Notes: generated by a model not told the origin, from the letters alone. Counted from the first letter of the stretch, positions 18,726 to 28,175 are shown. The stretch is DNA of 64,000 bases from Corynebacterium suedekumii (GCF_030252185.1 NZ_CP126970.1:310001-374000); one strand, 5' to 3'. Made by a program: numbers and translations.

Positions 18726-20048
18726 ATGAACCCACAGCACCCACAGATCAAGGACCTCGCCACCGCCGACCGTCTGCTGGTGGTCTCCGACTTCGACGGC
18801 ACCCTCGCCGGGCATTCCACCGACATCTACCGCGTGCCCGTCAACCGTGATTCCCTGGCGGCGCTGACCCGGCTGGCGGGATTGCCCGGTACGCATGTCG
18901 CGGTGCTGTCCGGCCGCCACCTCGAGGGGCTGACGCAGGTGTGCACGCTGTGTGACCCGGTGGTCCTCGCGGGGTCGCACGGGGCGGAGTCCTCCCACGG
19001 GGTGGAGTTGACCGATGAGATGCGGGCTCACCTCGATCATCTCACCGCCCAGCTCGAGCCGATCATGGCGGGCACGCCGGGTGCGCTGGTGGAGCACAAG
19101 CCGTTCCAGCGGGTGGCGCATGTCGCGGCGGTGGCGAACCGGAAGGTCGCGGCGGAGCTGCTCGCCCGGGCGGCGGGAATCGACACGGGTGGGGCGCGGG
19201 TGACGCCCGGGAAGAACATCATCGAGTTCTCTGTCGCCGACGTGACGAAGGGGACGTGGATCGCCGCGGAGATCGGGCGCCTGTCCCCCGACCGCGCTCT
19301 CTTCCTCGGCGACGACCGCACCGATGAGGACGGTTTCCACGCCCTGCGCCCGCAGGACCTGGGGGTCAAGGTCGGTGAGGGGGACACCGCCGCCGCCATG
19401 CGCGTCGACGGCCTGCCGGACGTGGCCCGCGTCCTCACCGAGCTTGCCGACGCCCGCGCGGACCACCTCGGCATCCCCCGCGACCCCGCCGCCCGCTTCG
19501 GCGTCGTCGCCGCGGGCTTCAGCGGCGAGGTCACCCGCGTCACCGACTGGGACGCTCCCACCCCGTGCGCGGACTGGGCCGCTCGCGACATCGTCGACCA
19601 CCTGCTCACCTGGTACCCCGCCAACCTGCGCAACGCGGACATCGACCTCGAGGTCCCGCGCTCCGGCGATCCGGCGGCCGACTGGGCCGGCTTCGTCACG
19701 GCCGTCTCCGACCTGCTCGCCGACCCGGCCCGGGCGGAGGCCGTCGTCACCGCCGGGCCCGATGAGGGGCAGACCGTCGCGCGGGCCACCAGCGGCTTCC
19801 TCATCCCTGACATCTTCCTGCACACCTGGGACCTCGCCCGCTCCCAGGGCAATGACGCCCACCTCAACGCCGACTACGCCGCCCGCAATCTCGCGGGTCT
19901 CGAGTCCCTGGGTGACGGGCTGCAGGCCACCGGCCAGTTCGGCCCGCCGCACCCGGTCGCCGAGGATGCCCCCGTCGTGGACCGGCTCATGGCCCACATC
20001 GGCCGGGACCCTCAGTTCCGGGGAGGGGCCACCGTCGACCCGGCGTGA
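18726..20048 (+). CDS. otsB: Trehalose-6-phosphate phosphatase fused to a DinB/TIGR03086-like domain
   Basis: Residues 1-250 are OtsB, a HAD phosphatase that releases trehalose: nucleophile motif VVSDFDGTLAG, SGRHLEGL, and acidic motif GDDRTDEDGF. Residues about 255-440 are an additional domain with TDWDAPTPCADWAARDIVDH, FLHTWDLAR and GQFGPPHPV, which match the TIGR03086/mycothiol-maleylpyruvate-isomerase-type (DinB-like) family. Ordinary OtsB is about 256 residues, so this 440-residue protein is a fusion. There is no frame break at the joint. The 3' end overlaps the convergent LacI gene by 37 bases. The role of the extra domain is unknown. Confidence 0.85.
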   Translation: MNPQHPQIKDLATADRLLVVSDFDGTLAGHSTDIYRVPVNRDSLAALTRLAGLPGTHVAVLSGRHLEGLTQVCTLCDPVVLAGSHGAESSHGVELTDEMRAHLDHLTAQLEPIMAGTPGALVEHKPFQRVAHVAAVANRKVAAELLARAAGIDTGGARVTPGKNIIEFSVADVTKGTWIAAEIGRLSPDRALFLGDDRTDEDGFHALRPQDLGVKVGEGDTAAAMRVDGLPDVARVLTELADARADHLGIPRDPAARFGVVAAGFSGEVTRVTDWDAPTPCADWAARDIVDHLLTWYPANLRNADIDLEVPRSGDPAADWAGFVTAVSDLLADPARAEAVVTAGPDEGQTVARATSGFLIPDIFLHTWDLARSQGNDAHLNADYAARNLAGLESLGDGLQATGQFGPPHPVAEDAPVVDRLMAHIGRDPQFRGGATVDPA

Positions 20049-21103
20049 TAGGTCGTGCGCAGGATGCGCCGGGGGACGTCGAGGGAGGGTTCGGTGTCGG
20101 TGACGCGAGCGTCGATAAGCTCCTGGAGCATGCGGCCCGCGGCCGCGCCCTTCGCCTTGTTCGGCTGGATGACGGTGCTCAGGCCCCGGTGGAGGGCGTA
20201 ACGGACACCGTCGAAACCCGTGACCGACAGGTCCGCCGGCACCGTGCGGCCCGTGGCGGCGGCGTAGTCGAGGACGCCGAACGCCATGGAGTCGGTGGTG
20301 CACAGCACGGCCGTGAGATCCGGGTGGGTGGTGAGCAGCTCGCGGGCAGCGTCGACACAGGAGGGCTGGTCGTTGATGTGCCGGGTGACGATGGGCACCT
20401 GCCCCGGATCAATCCCCGCCGCCGTGAACTCGTCGAGCGCCCCGAGCACACGACCCCGCTGGACGTGCAGGTCCGCGCCGTCGACGTCGGCCGCGGGCAC
20501 GAACCCGTCCCGCCGGAGACGGGTGAGCCGGATCGACAGGATGCCGATACGCCGGTGCCCCGCCTCGAGCAGCGCCCGGGCCGCGGGGCGGATGGCGGCA
20601 CGGTCATCGATACCCACGAACGGCAGGTCCGTGTCGCTCGGCTGATCGCACAGCACCACCGGCAGATGCCGCGCCTGCGCCGCCGCCAGGTGCGCATCCC
20701 CCGACGCCACCGAATAGACGACGAAACCGTCCACCACCGCGCGCCCCACCAGGGTCGACGCATCATCGCGCGCATCCGGGCCCGCCGGAATGAGTGTCAC
20801 GGCCGAATCCGTGCCGTACGTCGCCTCCGCCATGCCGGCGAGGAAATCCACCGACGCGACATCCTCGAACGCGTACGACAGATGCTCCGTGAGCAGCACC
20901 CCGATCGCCCCCACCCGTCGCGTCCGCATCGAGCGCGCCATCGGATCCGGCCCCGGATAACCCCGCGCCGCCGCCGCCGCGAGGATCTTCTCCCGCAGCG
21001 CCGCCGACAACTGGTCCGGCTGGTTGTACGCGTTGGAGACGGTGGTACGGGAGACGCCCAGCTCAGCCGCCAGGGAGGCGAGGGTGCGGGCGCGTTTGAC
21101 CAT
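20012..21103 (-). CDS. ipsA: LacI-family regulator, IpsA-like
   Basis: A 363-residue LacI regulator: helix-turn-helix TLASLAAELGVSRTTVSNAYNQ, then a periplasmic-binding-type effector domain ending VIQPNKAKGAAAGRMLQELI. The ATG at 21103 lies 7 bases after TAGATT (minus strand), so a leaderless start is likely; an upstream ATG at 21124 is less so. Location after otsB matches IpsA of C. glutamicum, the inositol-responsive regulator of ino1 and cell-wall genes. The name rests on synteny and family. Confidence 0.7.
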   Translation of the reverse strand: MVKRARTLASLAAELGVSRTTVSNAYNQPDQLSAALREKILAAAAARGYPGPDPMARSMRTRRVGAIGVLLTEHLSYAFEDVASVDFLAGMAEATYGTDSAVTLIPAGPDARDDASTLVGRAVVDGFVVYSVASGDAHLAAAQARHLPVVLCDQPSDTDLPFVGIDDRAAIRPAARALLEAGHRRIGILSIRLTRLRRDGFVPAADVDGADLHVQRGRVLGALDEFTAAGIDPGQVPIVTRHINDQPSCVDAARELLTTHPDLTAVLCTTDSMAFGVLDYAAATGRTVPADLSVTGFDGVRYALHRGLSTVIQPNKAKGAAAGRMLQELIDARVTDTEPSLDVPRRILRTTYHAGSTVAPPRN

Positions 21104-21138
21104 GTGCCCGAATCTAGCAGGCACTAGAGTGGTGACCC

Positions 21139-21987
21139 GTGACGGATCAGACCAGCTACACCTCCGAACGGCTCACCCTGCGCCACGGCGGCCGCGACCG
21201 CATCTTCACCGTGGTCACCCCCGACATCATCGGCGACCGCCCCGACGTCCTGTTCTACTTCCACGGCTCGCTGCAGAACGGCAACGTCGCCCGCAACTTC
21301 ACCGGCCGCACCTTCGACGACATGGCCGCCCGCACCGGCACCATCCTGGTCTACCCCGACGGCGTTGAGCGCCACTTCAACGACACCCGCCGCGGCCTGC
21401 GGGAGCGCACCCGCGATCTCGACATCGACGACGTCGGCTTCACCCACGCGATCGTGGACCAGCTCCGCGACCGCCGCGACATCGGCGACATCCACGCCTG
21501 CGGCTACTCCAACGGTGGGCAGATGGTGCTGCGCCTGCTTCACGACGCCCCCGGCCTCCTCGCCGGCGCCGCCACCTTCGCCGCCACCATGCCCGCCGCC
21601 GACAACCTCATCGACGGCCTCGGCGAGCCCGTCCCCACCCCCTACCTGGCGATCCACGGCACCGGCGACCACATCGTCAACTACGACGGCGGCGTCGCCG
21701 GACTCGACCCCGCCCACACCCGCGGCGTCCTCGTCTCCGCGTTCGAGTCCGCCGAGTACTTCGCCGACGTCAACGGCCTCGACGACGCCGACCACACCCG
21801 CCGCGCCGAGGACGCCCTCACCGTGGACACCTGGTCCCGCGACGGCCACCCACCGGTCGAACTGTGGAGCATCACCGGCATGGGCCACGTCGTCCCCACT
21901 CCCAAGGACCTGCCGCCCAGCATCGGCCCCGGCACCGACGCCATCGTCGCCGCCGACGTCGTCGCCGGGTTCTTCGGCTGGGAGTAA
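21139..21987 (+). CDS. PHB-depolymerase/feruloyl-esterase-like serine hydrolase
   Basis: A 282-residue alpha/beta hydrolase. The nucleophile elbow is GYSNGGQM, the oxyanion strand DVLFYFHGSLQN, and the catalytic Asp/His candidates are in HGTGDHIV and GMGHVVP. This pattern fits the LpqC/esterase-PHB-depolymerase group. No signal peptide is visible. The GTG start is 8 bases after TAGAGT, divergent from the LacI gene. It is followed closely by a broken ABC ATPase gene. Confidence 0.75.
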   Translation: MTDQTSYTSERLTLRHGGRDRIFTVVTPDIIGDRPDVLFYFHGSLQNGNVARNFTGRTFDDMAARTGTILVYPDGVERHFNDTRRGLRERTRDLDIDDVGFTHAIVDQLRDRRDIGDIHACGYSNGGQMVLRLLHDAPGLLAGAATFAATMPAADNLIDGLGEPVPTPYLAIHGTGDHIVNYDGGVAGLDPAHTRGVLVSAFESAEYFADVNGLDDADHTRRAEDALTVDTWSRDGHPPVELWSITGMGHVVPTPKDLPPSIGPGTDAIVAADVVAGFFGWE

Positions 21988-21988
21988 C

Positions 21989-22524
21989 GTGCTGCGCGTC
22001 GACTGCACCTACGGCCACGACCTCCCCCTCGGTCACCTCACCCGGGAGTTCGGCCCCGGCCTCCACGGTCTCGCCGGCCCCAACGGCGCAGGCAAGTCGA
22101 CGCTGCTGTCCACCATCGCCGGCGAGATCGACCCGCTGTCCGGCACCGTCTCACCCGACTCCCCGGCGCCGTCACCCGCATCGCCGAACCCGCCTTCTAC
22201 CCCGACCTCACCGTCGGCGAACACCTCACCCTCATGGGGACCACCGCCGAGGTCATCGACCGGTGGGCACTGACCGAGCTTCTCGACGCCCCACCCTCCT
22301 GGCTCTCCTCCGGCCAACGCCAACGCGTCTTCCTCGCCTCCCAACTACCCGCCGCCGCCGACGTCATCGTCATCGACGAACCCGAACGCCACCTCGACGC
22401 CGACTGGGTCGACGTCCTCTGCGCCGAACTGGTCACCCTCGCCGACGACGGCGCGGTCATCGTGGTGGCCACCCACTCCCCCGCGGTGCTCGCCCACTGC
22501 CACGACGTCATCGAGCTCGGATGA
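21989..22524 (+). pseudogene. Small ABC transporter ATPase, frameshifted
   Basis: The first part (from GTG 21989) has the Walker A motif AGPNGAGKSTLLS. The second part, in another frame, has the signature SSGQRQRVFLAS, Walker B VIVIDEP and H-loop VVATHSPA. The frames join cleanly near 22155-22170 if one base is gained or lost, giving about 178 residues. Either the gene is inactive or the base is a sequencing error. The next gene overlaps its stop by ATGA and encodes a membrane partner. Confidence 0.7.
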
Positions 22525-23092
22525 CCCGCGCCCTCGAGGCGGTCTCGGCCGCGCTCTACCCCCTGGTCATCGTCGCCATGCTCGCCGGATTCGGCTGGAC
22601 CGGCCTCCAGTGGCTCATGTCCCACACCGACATCCCCGTCCCCGCGCCGGTGGCCGGGGCCTGCGCCGTGGTGGCGCTCCTGCTGTCCGGCTGGCTCTGC
22701 GAACGCCTCCTGCCACTTGCCGCCCTGTCCCAGCAGCGCTGGATCTACCACGAACGCCCCCGCCGCCGACTCCGCGGCCTCGACCAGGTGTCCCTCATCC
22801 AGGTCGCCGGATTCCTCCTGGCCGGCCTGTTCCTCGGCGTCGCCACCGGCTGGCCGGTCCCGCTGACCCTCCTGGGCGTCGCCGCCCGCCTGCTCCCCGC
22901 GTTGCGACGCCACCGCTTACCCGACCTGCTCCGCGCCGGCCGGACCCGCCTCGTCGGCAGCTCACCCTGGGCCGTCCGCGCTCGCGGCGACCTGGCTGCG
23001 GCGGGTGGGGACGGGGGCGTCGACAAGCATGACCTCCCTGTTCCTGCGGCGGCTGCGGCGACGCTTCTACCTGCCCCTCACCGCCGTCATCC
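22521..23092 (+). pseudogene. Membrane protein paired with the ABC ATPase, truncated by ISL3
   Basis: The reading frame begins at ATG 22521 (overlapping the ATPase stop) and encodes four or more hydrophobic helices, for example YPLVIVAMLAGFGWTG and VAGFLLAGLFLGVATGW. The ISL3 inverted repeat begins at 23093, so the natural C-terminus is lost; the frame runs on into the element to 23135. Late sequence (RGDLAAAGGDGGVDKHD) is not membrane-like, so another frame error may precede the junction. Together with the ATPase it would have been a small ABC exporter. Confidence 0.6.
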
Positions 23093-24547
23093 GGCCCTTC
23101 CGGATCCGGAGTGCATAGCTGGGGTTCGCCGGTGATGCGGTGAGGCACAAGATGTAGGGGTCCTGGGGCGTGTGAAGATGCAAGTTCCTACACCAGCACT
23201 TCGCATCCCCAGGACCCGCTTTGAACGCTACCGCCAGCCTGCTCGCCGACACCATCTGCCGCACCGTCGAGCTCGGGGTGACCATCACCGACGCCGCTGT
23301 GGCTGACGAGCTCACGCACCTGTTCTGCGCCCCGGTCACACTCGACCCGATCTGCGCCGAGTGCGGGATGGCGGGCCGTTTGCGGGACCACGTCCAGCGG
23401 AAGGTCACGGATCTACCGATCGTCGGGCATCCCACCAGACTGCACGTGCGGGTACCGCGCTTCACCTGCGACAACACCGAGTGCGCTACGAGGATTTTCC
23501 AGCAGCGGATGCCGGCGTTGGCTGAGCCGCGGGCCAAGACCACCCGCCGTTGCAGCCGCTGGATCCTGCAGCGTCTGGCGATCGACCGCACCAGCGTGTC
23601 CGCGGTGGCCAAGGCCCTCGGGCTGGGGTGGGATTTGGTCAATGACCTGGCGGTCTCGGAGGTTCGCGCGATGGTCTACGAGCAGCCCGGACACTTCGAT
23701 GGCGTCCGCGTTCTCGGTGTCGATGAGCACAAGTGGAAGCACGTGCGCGGCGACGGCAGCAGTGCGTTCGTCACCGTGCTGGTCGACCTGACCCCAGTCG
23801 TGGACGGCACTGGCCCGTCCCGCCTGTTGGACATGGTCCCGGGGCGTTCGGCGAAGGTGCTCACCGAGTGGCTGGACGCCCGTGACCAGGTGTTTCGGGA
23901 TCGAGTCAAGGTTGTCACGATGGACGGTTTCGCCGGCTACCATTCCGCTGCGGCGAAAGCTGTTCCTGCAGCACGGACGGTGATGGATCCGTTCCACGTC
24001 GTGCATCTTGCCGCGGACAAGCTCACCGTGTGCCGCCAGCGGATCCAGCAGGCCACCACCGGGCACCGGGGACGGGCCGATGACCCCCTGTACGGGATCC
24101 GCCGCATCCTGCGCACCCGCGCTGAGCTGCTGACCGACAAGCAGAAGGTCCGCCTGTTCAAGGCGTTCACCGCCCATGATGCGCACGCGGCGGTGGAGGT
24201 CACCTACGGCGTCTACCAGCGACTCATCGCCGCCTACGAGGCCTCGGGCAAGCGGGAGGGCAAGATCGCGATGTACAAGCTCCTCAAGTCGATCCGGGCC
24301 GGTGTGCCAACGGAGTTGCCCGAGCTCGCGCAGCTCGGTCGCTCACTGTGGAAACGGCATCGCGAGATCCTCGCTTACTTCGACGTGGGTGCCTCCAACG
24401 GACCCGTCGAGGCCATCAACGGCCGCCTCGAGCACCTGCGCGGGATCGCCCTGGGCTTCCGCAACCTCAAGCACTACATCTTGCGGTCACTCATTCACTC
24501 CGGCCGGCTTCAGGATCGGATCAATGCACTCTGATTCCGGAAGAGCC
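23093..24547 (+). mobile_element. ISL3-family insertion sequence
   Basis: Imperfect terminal repeats start GGCCCTTCCGGA (23093) and, on the other strand, GGCTCTTCCGGA (24547). Both continue with GAGTGCAT. The element is 1455 bp with one transposase gene. The 8-bp flanks (CGTCATCC and GCTAAAGG) do not match, so the present copy is not a simple insertion. It marks the left edge of the IS-rich island. Confidence 0.85.
23221..24534 (+). CDS. ISL3-family transposase
   Basis: A 437-residue DDE transposase of the ISL3 family, similar to IS31831/IS1207-type elements of Corynebacterium. It has an N-terminal zinc-binding region (CAECGMAGRLRDH and CDNTECATR), then the catalytic core: VLGVDEHKWKH, VVTMDGFAGYHSAA and the late Glu in SNGPVEAINGRLEHLRG. 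The start is TTG at 23221, near the left repeat. The frame is complete, so the enzyme may be active. Confidence 0.9.
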   Translation: MNATASLLADTICRTVELGVTITDAAVADELTHLFCAPVTLDPICAECGMAGRLRDHVQRKVTDLPIVGHPTRLHVRVPRFTCDNTECATRIFQQRMPALAEPRAKTTRRCSRWILQRLAIDRTSVSAVAKALGLGWDLVNDLAVSEVRAMVYEQPGHFDGVRVLGVDEHKWKHVRGDGSSAFVTVLVDLTPVVDGTGPSRLLDMVPGRSAKVLTEWLDARDQVFRDRVKVVTMDGFAGYHSAAAKAVPAARTVMDPFHVVHLAADKLTVCRQRIQQATTGHRGRADDPLYGIRRILRTRAELLTDKQKVRLFKAFTAHDAHAAVEVTYGVYQRLIAAYEASGKREGKIAMYKLLKSIRAGVPTELPELAQLGRSLWKRHREILAYFDVGASNGPVEAINGRLEHLRGIALGFRNLKHYILRSLIHSGRLQDRINAL

Positions 24548-24673
24548 GCTAAAGGATCGCTCCAACTTGGCCTCGTCTCCGGCGTGGGGTGACGGCCTAA
24601 GCAGCACCCACGCCGTCAGCACCACTAACACCACGGCGATGACCCCCACCGCCGTCATCCATCTCGCTCTCAT
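24548..24673 (-). pseudogene. N-terminal fragment of a membrane-anchored protein cut by ISL3
   Basis: A minus-strand frame starting ATG at 24671-24673 encodes MRARWMTAVGVIAVVLVVLT and then a tail of about 20 residues. This is a typical signal anchor. The frame then enters the ISL3 right end. The rest of the gene is absent from the other side of the element, which supports loss of DNA at this junction. It is divergent from the TetR gene. Confidence 0.4.
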
Positions 24674-24733
24674 GTCTGCTCCAATCAAATGACACACCAT
24701 GTCGCACCTGCGCGTGAGACACTATGCCACATG

Positions 24734-25627
24734 ATGATTCGCGCAACACAGAGCCCCGGCCTATCGGCAGCGACAGCCCCGCCCGAACGACGTGCGACCG
24801 GCGCGCAGCGCATGATCGACGTTGCCGTCACACGGATCGAGGCGGAAGGCATGTCCGTGGGCTTGGACAACATCCGCATGGAGAAGGTGATCGAGGAAGC
24901 CGGTGTCTCACGTGCCACCGCGTACCGCCGCTGGTCCACTCGAGACGACTTCCTGGCGGACGTGCTCGTGGAGACGGTCCGTCGCACCTCGTTGATCCCC
25001 GAGACGCCTGACGACCTGACGAGGATCCTGCAGGTCATCGCCGAGCACCAGGACACCCTGGGGACAGAGCAGGGACGGCGTGACGTCGTCGTCGAGGGTC
25101 TACGCGCGGCCGTGGACGCGGATGTGCGCCGCGTCGTTGGCTCGCCCCGTTGGCGCACGTTCCTCTCCCTCTCTGCCGCGCACCCCGGCCTTCCGGCTGG
25201 TCGTGTTGCCGAAGAGGTGGCCGCTGCGCTGCAGAGGGCCGAAGGTGAGTTCAACGCCCGTCGAACCGAGGTGTACGGCCGTCTGTGCACCTTGCTCGAT
25301 TACCGGCTGACCCCACCCTTGACCGGTGACGATGGCTTCTACCGCCTCGGCAGTGCCGCGGGGTCGATGATGACCGGGATCGTCGTGCGAGCCCTGCCCG
25401 AGCCCACATTGCTCGACGACCGGACCACGGTGGCCCTCTTCGGGCAGTCTCGCGCCCAGGGCTGGTCCGATCCGGAACGCCAGCTCGTCGGCGTCCTACT
25501 GTCCCACCTCGAGCCAGACCCGAATCGGCCTTGGACCCCGGAACGTGCCGCACAGATGCTGACAATGGTGGAAGAACAGGTCGCCGCGCTCATGTCTTCG
25601 CAGCTCGACGGCGGCACCCCGGCATGA
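24734..25627 (+). CDS. TetR-family regulator
   Basis: The N-terminal helix-turn-helix is MEKVIEEAGVSRATAYRRW, followed by a long ligand domain. The protein is 297 residues from the ATG at 24734; ATGs at 24731 and 24689 are alternatives, and no clear ribosome site decides. Its stop overlaps the start of the hydrolase gene (ATGA), so it likely controls that gene. A C-terminal fragment of a homologous regulator lies at 43573-44004 (shared pattern ...LCTL...YR... and LLxHLEPDP). Confidence 0.8.
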   Translation: MIRATQSPGLSAATAPPERRATGAQRMIDVAVTRIEAEGMSVGLDNIRMEKVIEEAGVSRATAYRRWSTRDDFLADVLVETVRRTSLIPETPDDLTRILQVIAEHQDTLGTEQGRRDVVVEGLRAAVDADVRRVVGSPRWRTFLSLSAAHPGLPAGRVAEEVAAALQRAEGEFNARRTEVYGRLCTLLDYRLTPPLTGDDGFYRLGSAAGSMMTGIVVRALPEPTLLDDRTTVALFGQSRAQGWSDPERQLVGVLLSHLEPDPNRPWTPERAAQMLTMVEEQVAALMSSQLDGGTPA

Positions 25628-26486
25628 GACACCACACCGGTCATCGCGCGCGGCGCATCTTCACGATGCTCGGCCTCGTCATCCTCGTGACGGCGCTCGT
25701 TGCCATCTTCTGCTTCCGTCTGGACTTTCTACCGAGGCCGACCGGTCCGCACCACATCGGGACGACGGTATTCACGGTGGTGGACGAGAACCGACCGGAG
25801 ATATTCACCAGCGGCGACCATCCCCGGACACTCACCGTGCAGGTCTGGTACCCCACCACCGCAATTCAGGGCCCAACCGAGCCCTACGTCCGCGATGCCA
25901 AGGCGTTCGCTGGCGTACTGGATGCAGTCCGCCTGCCCCACGCCACCCTCGGCTACCTCTCCCTCGCCCAAACCCACGCACTCACCGATGCGCCCATCGC
26001 AGAGGGCAGTTTCCCGGTCGTCTTCGTGCTGACGGGGAACCTGGGCTACCGGCAGTCGAACACGGTCCAGGTAGAGGAACTCGTCTCGCGCGGCTTCGCG
26101 GTCATCGGCATCGACCAGCCCGGGACCGTGTCGTCCGCCCTACTGGAAGATGGGCGACGCATCCCTTATGGCGGCAGCACGGTGGTGCGTCCGCTGGTGG
26201 ACCAATCCATCGACCCTGTCTCACCTGCCCCAACCCTCGACGGCGTCTCCTATCCCGACGGGATCGCCGACTACCTCGCTCAGGATCCTCGCGTCGTCCT
26301 GGACCGGCTAGCCTCGGGCGATTTGCCCGGCGGGCTGCCGACGGAGATCGCCGAACGGCTTGACCTCAAGCAGGTGGGCGCATTCGGCCTGTCACTCGGT
26401 GGGCTCACCACATCGCAGTGGTGCGCCACAGACCAGCGGGTGAAGGCATGCGCGATGCTGGACGCACCCATGTCTCGCACGGCCAG
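25624..26486 (+). pseudogene. Lipase-like hydrolase, N-terminal part, interrupted by IS3 copy 1
   Basis: This encodes an N-terminal membrane anchor (IFTMLGLVILVTALVAIFCF) and most of an alpha/beta hydrolase resembling the PAF-acetylhydrolase/lipase group, with the nucleophile elbow GLSLGG near residue 259. IS3 copy 1 follows the CAG target at 26484-26486. Removing the element and one CAG restores an open frame of 410 residues through to 28175 (863 + 370 bases, divisible by three). As it stands the protein ends in IS sequence at 26508, so activity is probably lost. Confidence 0.8.
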
Positions 26487-26557
26487 GGACCTGACCCCTG
26501 TTTGGTAGACACCCGACAACCCGGCTTTCTGCCGGGGAGGAAAGGTAACCTGCCACC

Positions 26558-26872
26558 ATGCCGATCAAGACCTACACCGAGGAGTTCCGCCGCGACGCGG
26601 TCGCCCTCTACGAGAATTCCCCCGGCGTATCGATCAACGCCCTCGCCGCCGAACTCGGCGTCAACCGCAACACCCTCCAGATCTGGGTCCGCAAATACGG
26701 CACCGGAGCCCGCACCAGCAGCTCGGATTCTTCCTCCAGCTCTGACACACCGACCGTGGTGACCGAAGCGGAACGCATCCGCCAGCTGGAACGAGAAGTA
26801 CGCAGACTCCGGGAGGAACGCGATATTCTGCGCAAGGCCGCGAAATATTTTGCGGAAGAGACGACCTGGTGA
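26558..26872 (+). CDS. IS3 OrfA, transposase DNA-binding subunit (copy 1)
   Basis: A 104-residue protein with a helix-turn-helix (SINALAAELGVNRNTLQIWVRKYG) and a C-terminal leucine-zipper-like coiled coil (RIRQLEREVRRLREERDIL), as in IS3-family OrfA. A GGAGG-like site (gccggggaggaaagg) precedes the ATG. Its stop overlaps the orfB GTG (GTGA), and orfB is in the -1 frame, so an OrfAB fusion by frameshifting is expected. Confidence 0.9.
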   Translation: MPIKTYTEEFRRDAVALYENSPGVSINALAAELGVNRNTLQIWVRKYGTGARTSSSDSSSSSDTPTVVTEAERIRQLEREVRRLREERDILRKAAKYFAEETTW

Positions 26873-27765
26873 TCCGCTTCCAGTTCGTTGACGACGCCAA
26901 GAACAGCCATTCGGTCAAGCGGTTATGTGAGGTTCTGAAACTCAACCGGTCCTCGTACTACAAATGGAGAAACACCTCCTCCGCCAGGACACAACGCCTG
27001 CTCAGCGACGCGATCCTCGGCGCACGGGTCAAGGCCGTGTTCGCCGCAGAACGCGGCTGCTACGGCTCCAAACGCATCACGGCGCAACTCAACGACGACT
27101 CGCCCGGCAGCCCGGTCAATCACAAGAAAGTCGCCCGGATCATGCGCTCGTTGCAGCTGGTTGGCTACTCGAAGAAGCGCAAGGTCACCACGACTGTCTC
27201 GGATGGGAGGAAGCCGGTGTTTCCGGACCTGGTGGGGAGGAAATTCACCGCCCCGGCACCAAACCAGGTCTACGTCGGCGATATCACGTACCTGCCGATC
27301 GCGGACGGGTCGAATATGTACCTCGCCACCGTCATCGACTGTTTCTCCCGCCGGCTGGCCGGCTTCGCGATCGCCGATCACATGCGTACTTCCCTGGTCC
27401 AGGACGCCCTGGTGATGGCCAAGGGTCAGCGCGGAAGTCTCGACGACGCAATTTTTCACTCGGACCATGGCAGTGTCTACACTTCCCATGCGTTCCAGGA
27501 GACGTGCAGAACGCTGGGGATCCGGCAGTCGATGGGCGCGATCGGCAGCAGCGCTGATAATGCCCTGGCGGAGTCCTTCAACGCCGCGTTGAAGCGTGAG
27601 GTCCTCCAGGACGCGAAGACGTTTGCCAATCAGTTGCAGTGCCGGCGAGATGTTTTCCGCTGGTGTACCCGCTACAACACCACGCGTCGGCATTCCTGGT
27701 GCGGGTATCTCGCTCCAGCAGTGTTTGAAGAGCAATGTCCTGTTACGCTGAGATCTGCTTCCTGA
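26869..27765 (+). CDS. IS3 OrfB, transposase catalytic subunit (copy 1)
   Basis: A 298-residue DDE integrase-core protein. It has the HTH_21 region (RGCYGSKRITAQL), then VYVGDITYLPI (first Asp), HSDHGSVYTS (second Asp) and ADNALAESFNAALKRE (Glu), all intact. The GTG at 26869 overlaps the orfA stop. Translation is probably mainly as the frameshift fusion with OrfA. Confidence 0.9.
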   Translation: MIRFQFVDDAKNSHSVKRLCEVLKLNRSSYYKWRNTSSARTQRLLSDAILGARVKAVFAAERGCYGSKRITAQLNDDSPGSPVNHKKVARIMRSLQLVGYSKKRKVTTTVSDGRKPVFPDLVGRKFTAPAPNQVYVGDITYLPIADGSNMYLATVIDCFSRRLAGFAIADHMRTSLVQDALVMAKGQRGSLDDAIFHSDHGSVYTSHAFQETCRTLGIRQSMGAIGSSADNALAESFNAALKREVLQDAKTFANQLQCRRDVFRWCTRYNTTRRHSWCGYLAPAVFEEQCPVTLRSAS

Positions 27766-27802
27766 TCACATCCCCCGTGTCTACTTTCCGGGGGTCGGGC
27801 CC

Positions 27803-28175
27803 CAGCCAACGTGGACTCGACGTGCCCGCACTGTGGATCACCCGCCCTGCCGAGGACATGCGGGCCGAGAACTGGCCCGAACACGAGGTCACCCGATACG
27901 CCGAGGGTCAGCACGCACTCTACGAGGCCAACCGCGCGCCAGCCTGGTACCTCACCGCGGCCGGCCGCAAGCATGCGGACCTGTCCGATGCCCCGTACGG
28001 GAACCAGCTCCTGGCGCTGGCAGGGATGACCTCGGCCGGCAAGGACGAGGAGACCCACGACGTGATCCGTTTCGCTACCACAGATTTCTTCGAGCACACA
28101 CTCGCCGGCCGCACCGACACGGGTGTCCTCGAGGATGCCCCGTGGGAAGATGTGGAGGTGACGGCGAGACCGTAG
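27803..28175 (+). pseudogene. Lipase-like hydrolase, C-terminal part
   Basis: This is the remainder of the hydrolase that starts at 25624. The CAG at 27803-27805 is the repeated target. The frame reads ...QRGLDVPALWITRPAEDM, which gives the late strand, and ...TTDFFEHTLAGRTDTG near the C-terminus. It has no start codon of its own. Confidence 0.8.

Larger units (their letters stand above)
26487..27802 (+). mobile_element. IS3-family element, copy 1
   Basis: A 1316-bp element with ends GGACCTGACCCC and, at the other side on the opposite strand, GGGCCCGACCCC. It is flanked by the 3-bp duplication CAG (26484-26486 and 27803-27805). It carries orfA and orfB in the usual -1 frame relation. An apparently identical inverted copy is at 31330-32645. 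Confidence 0.92.
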
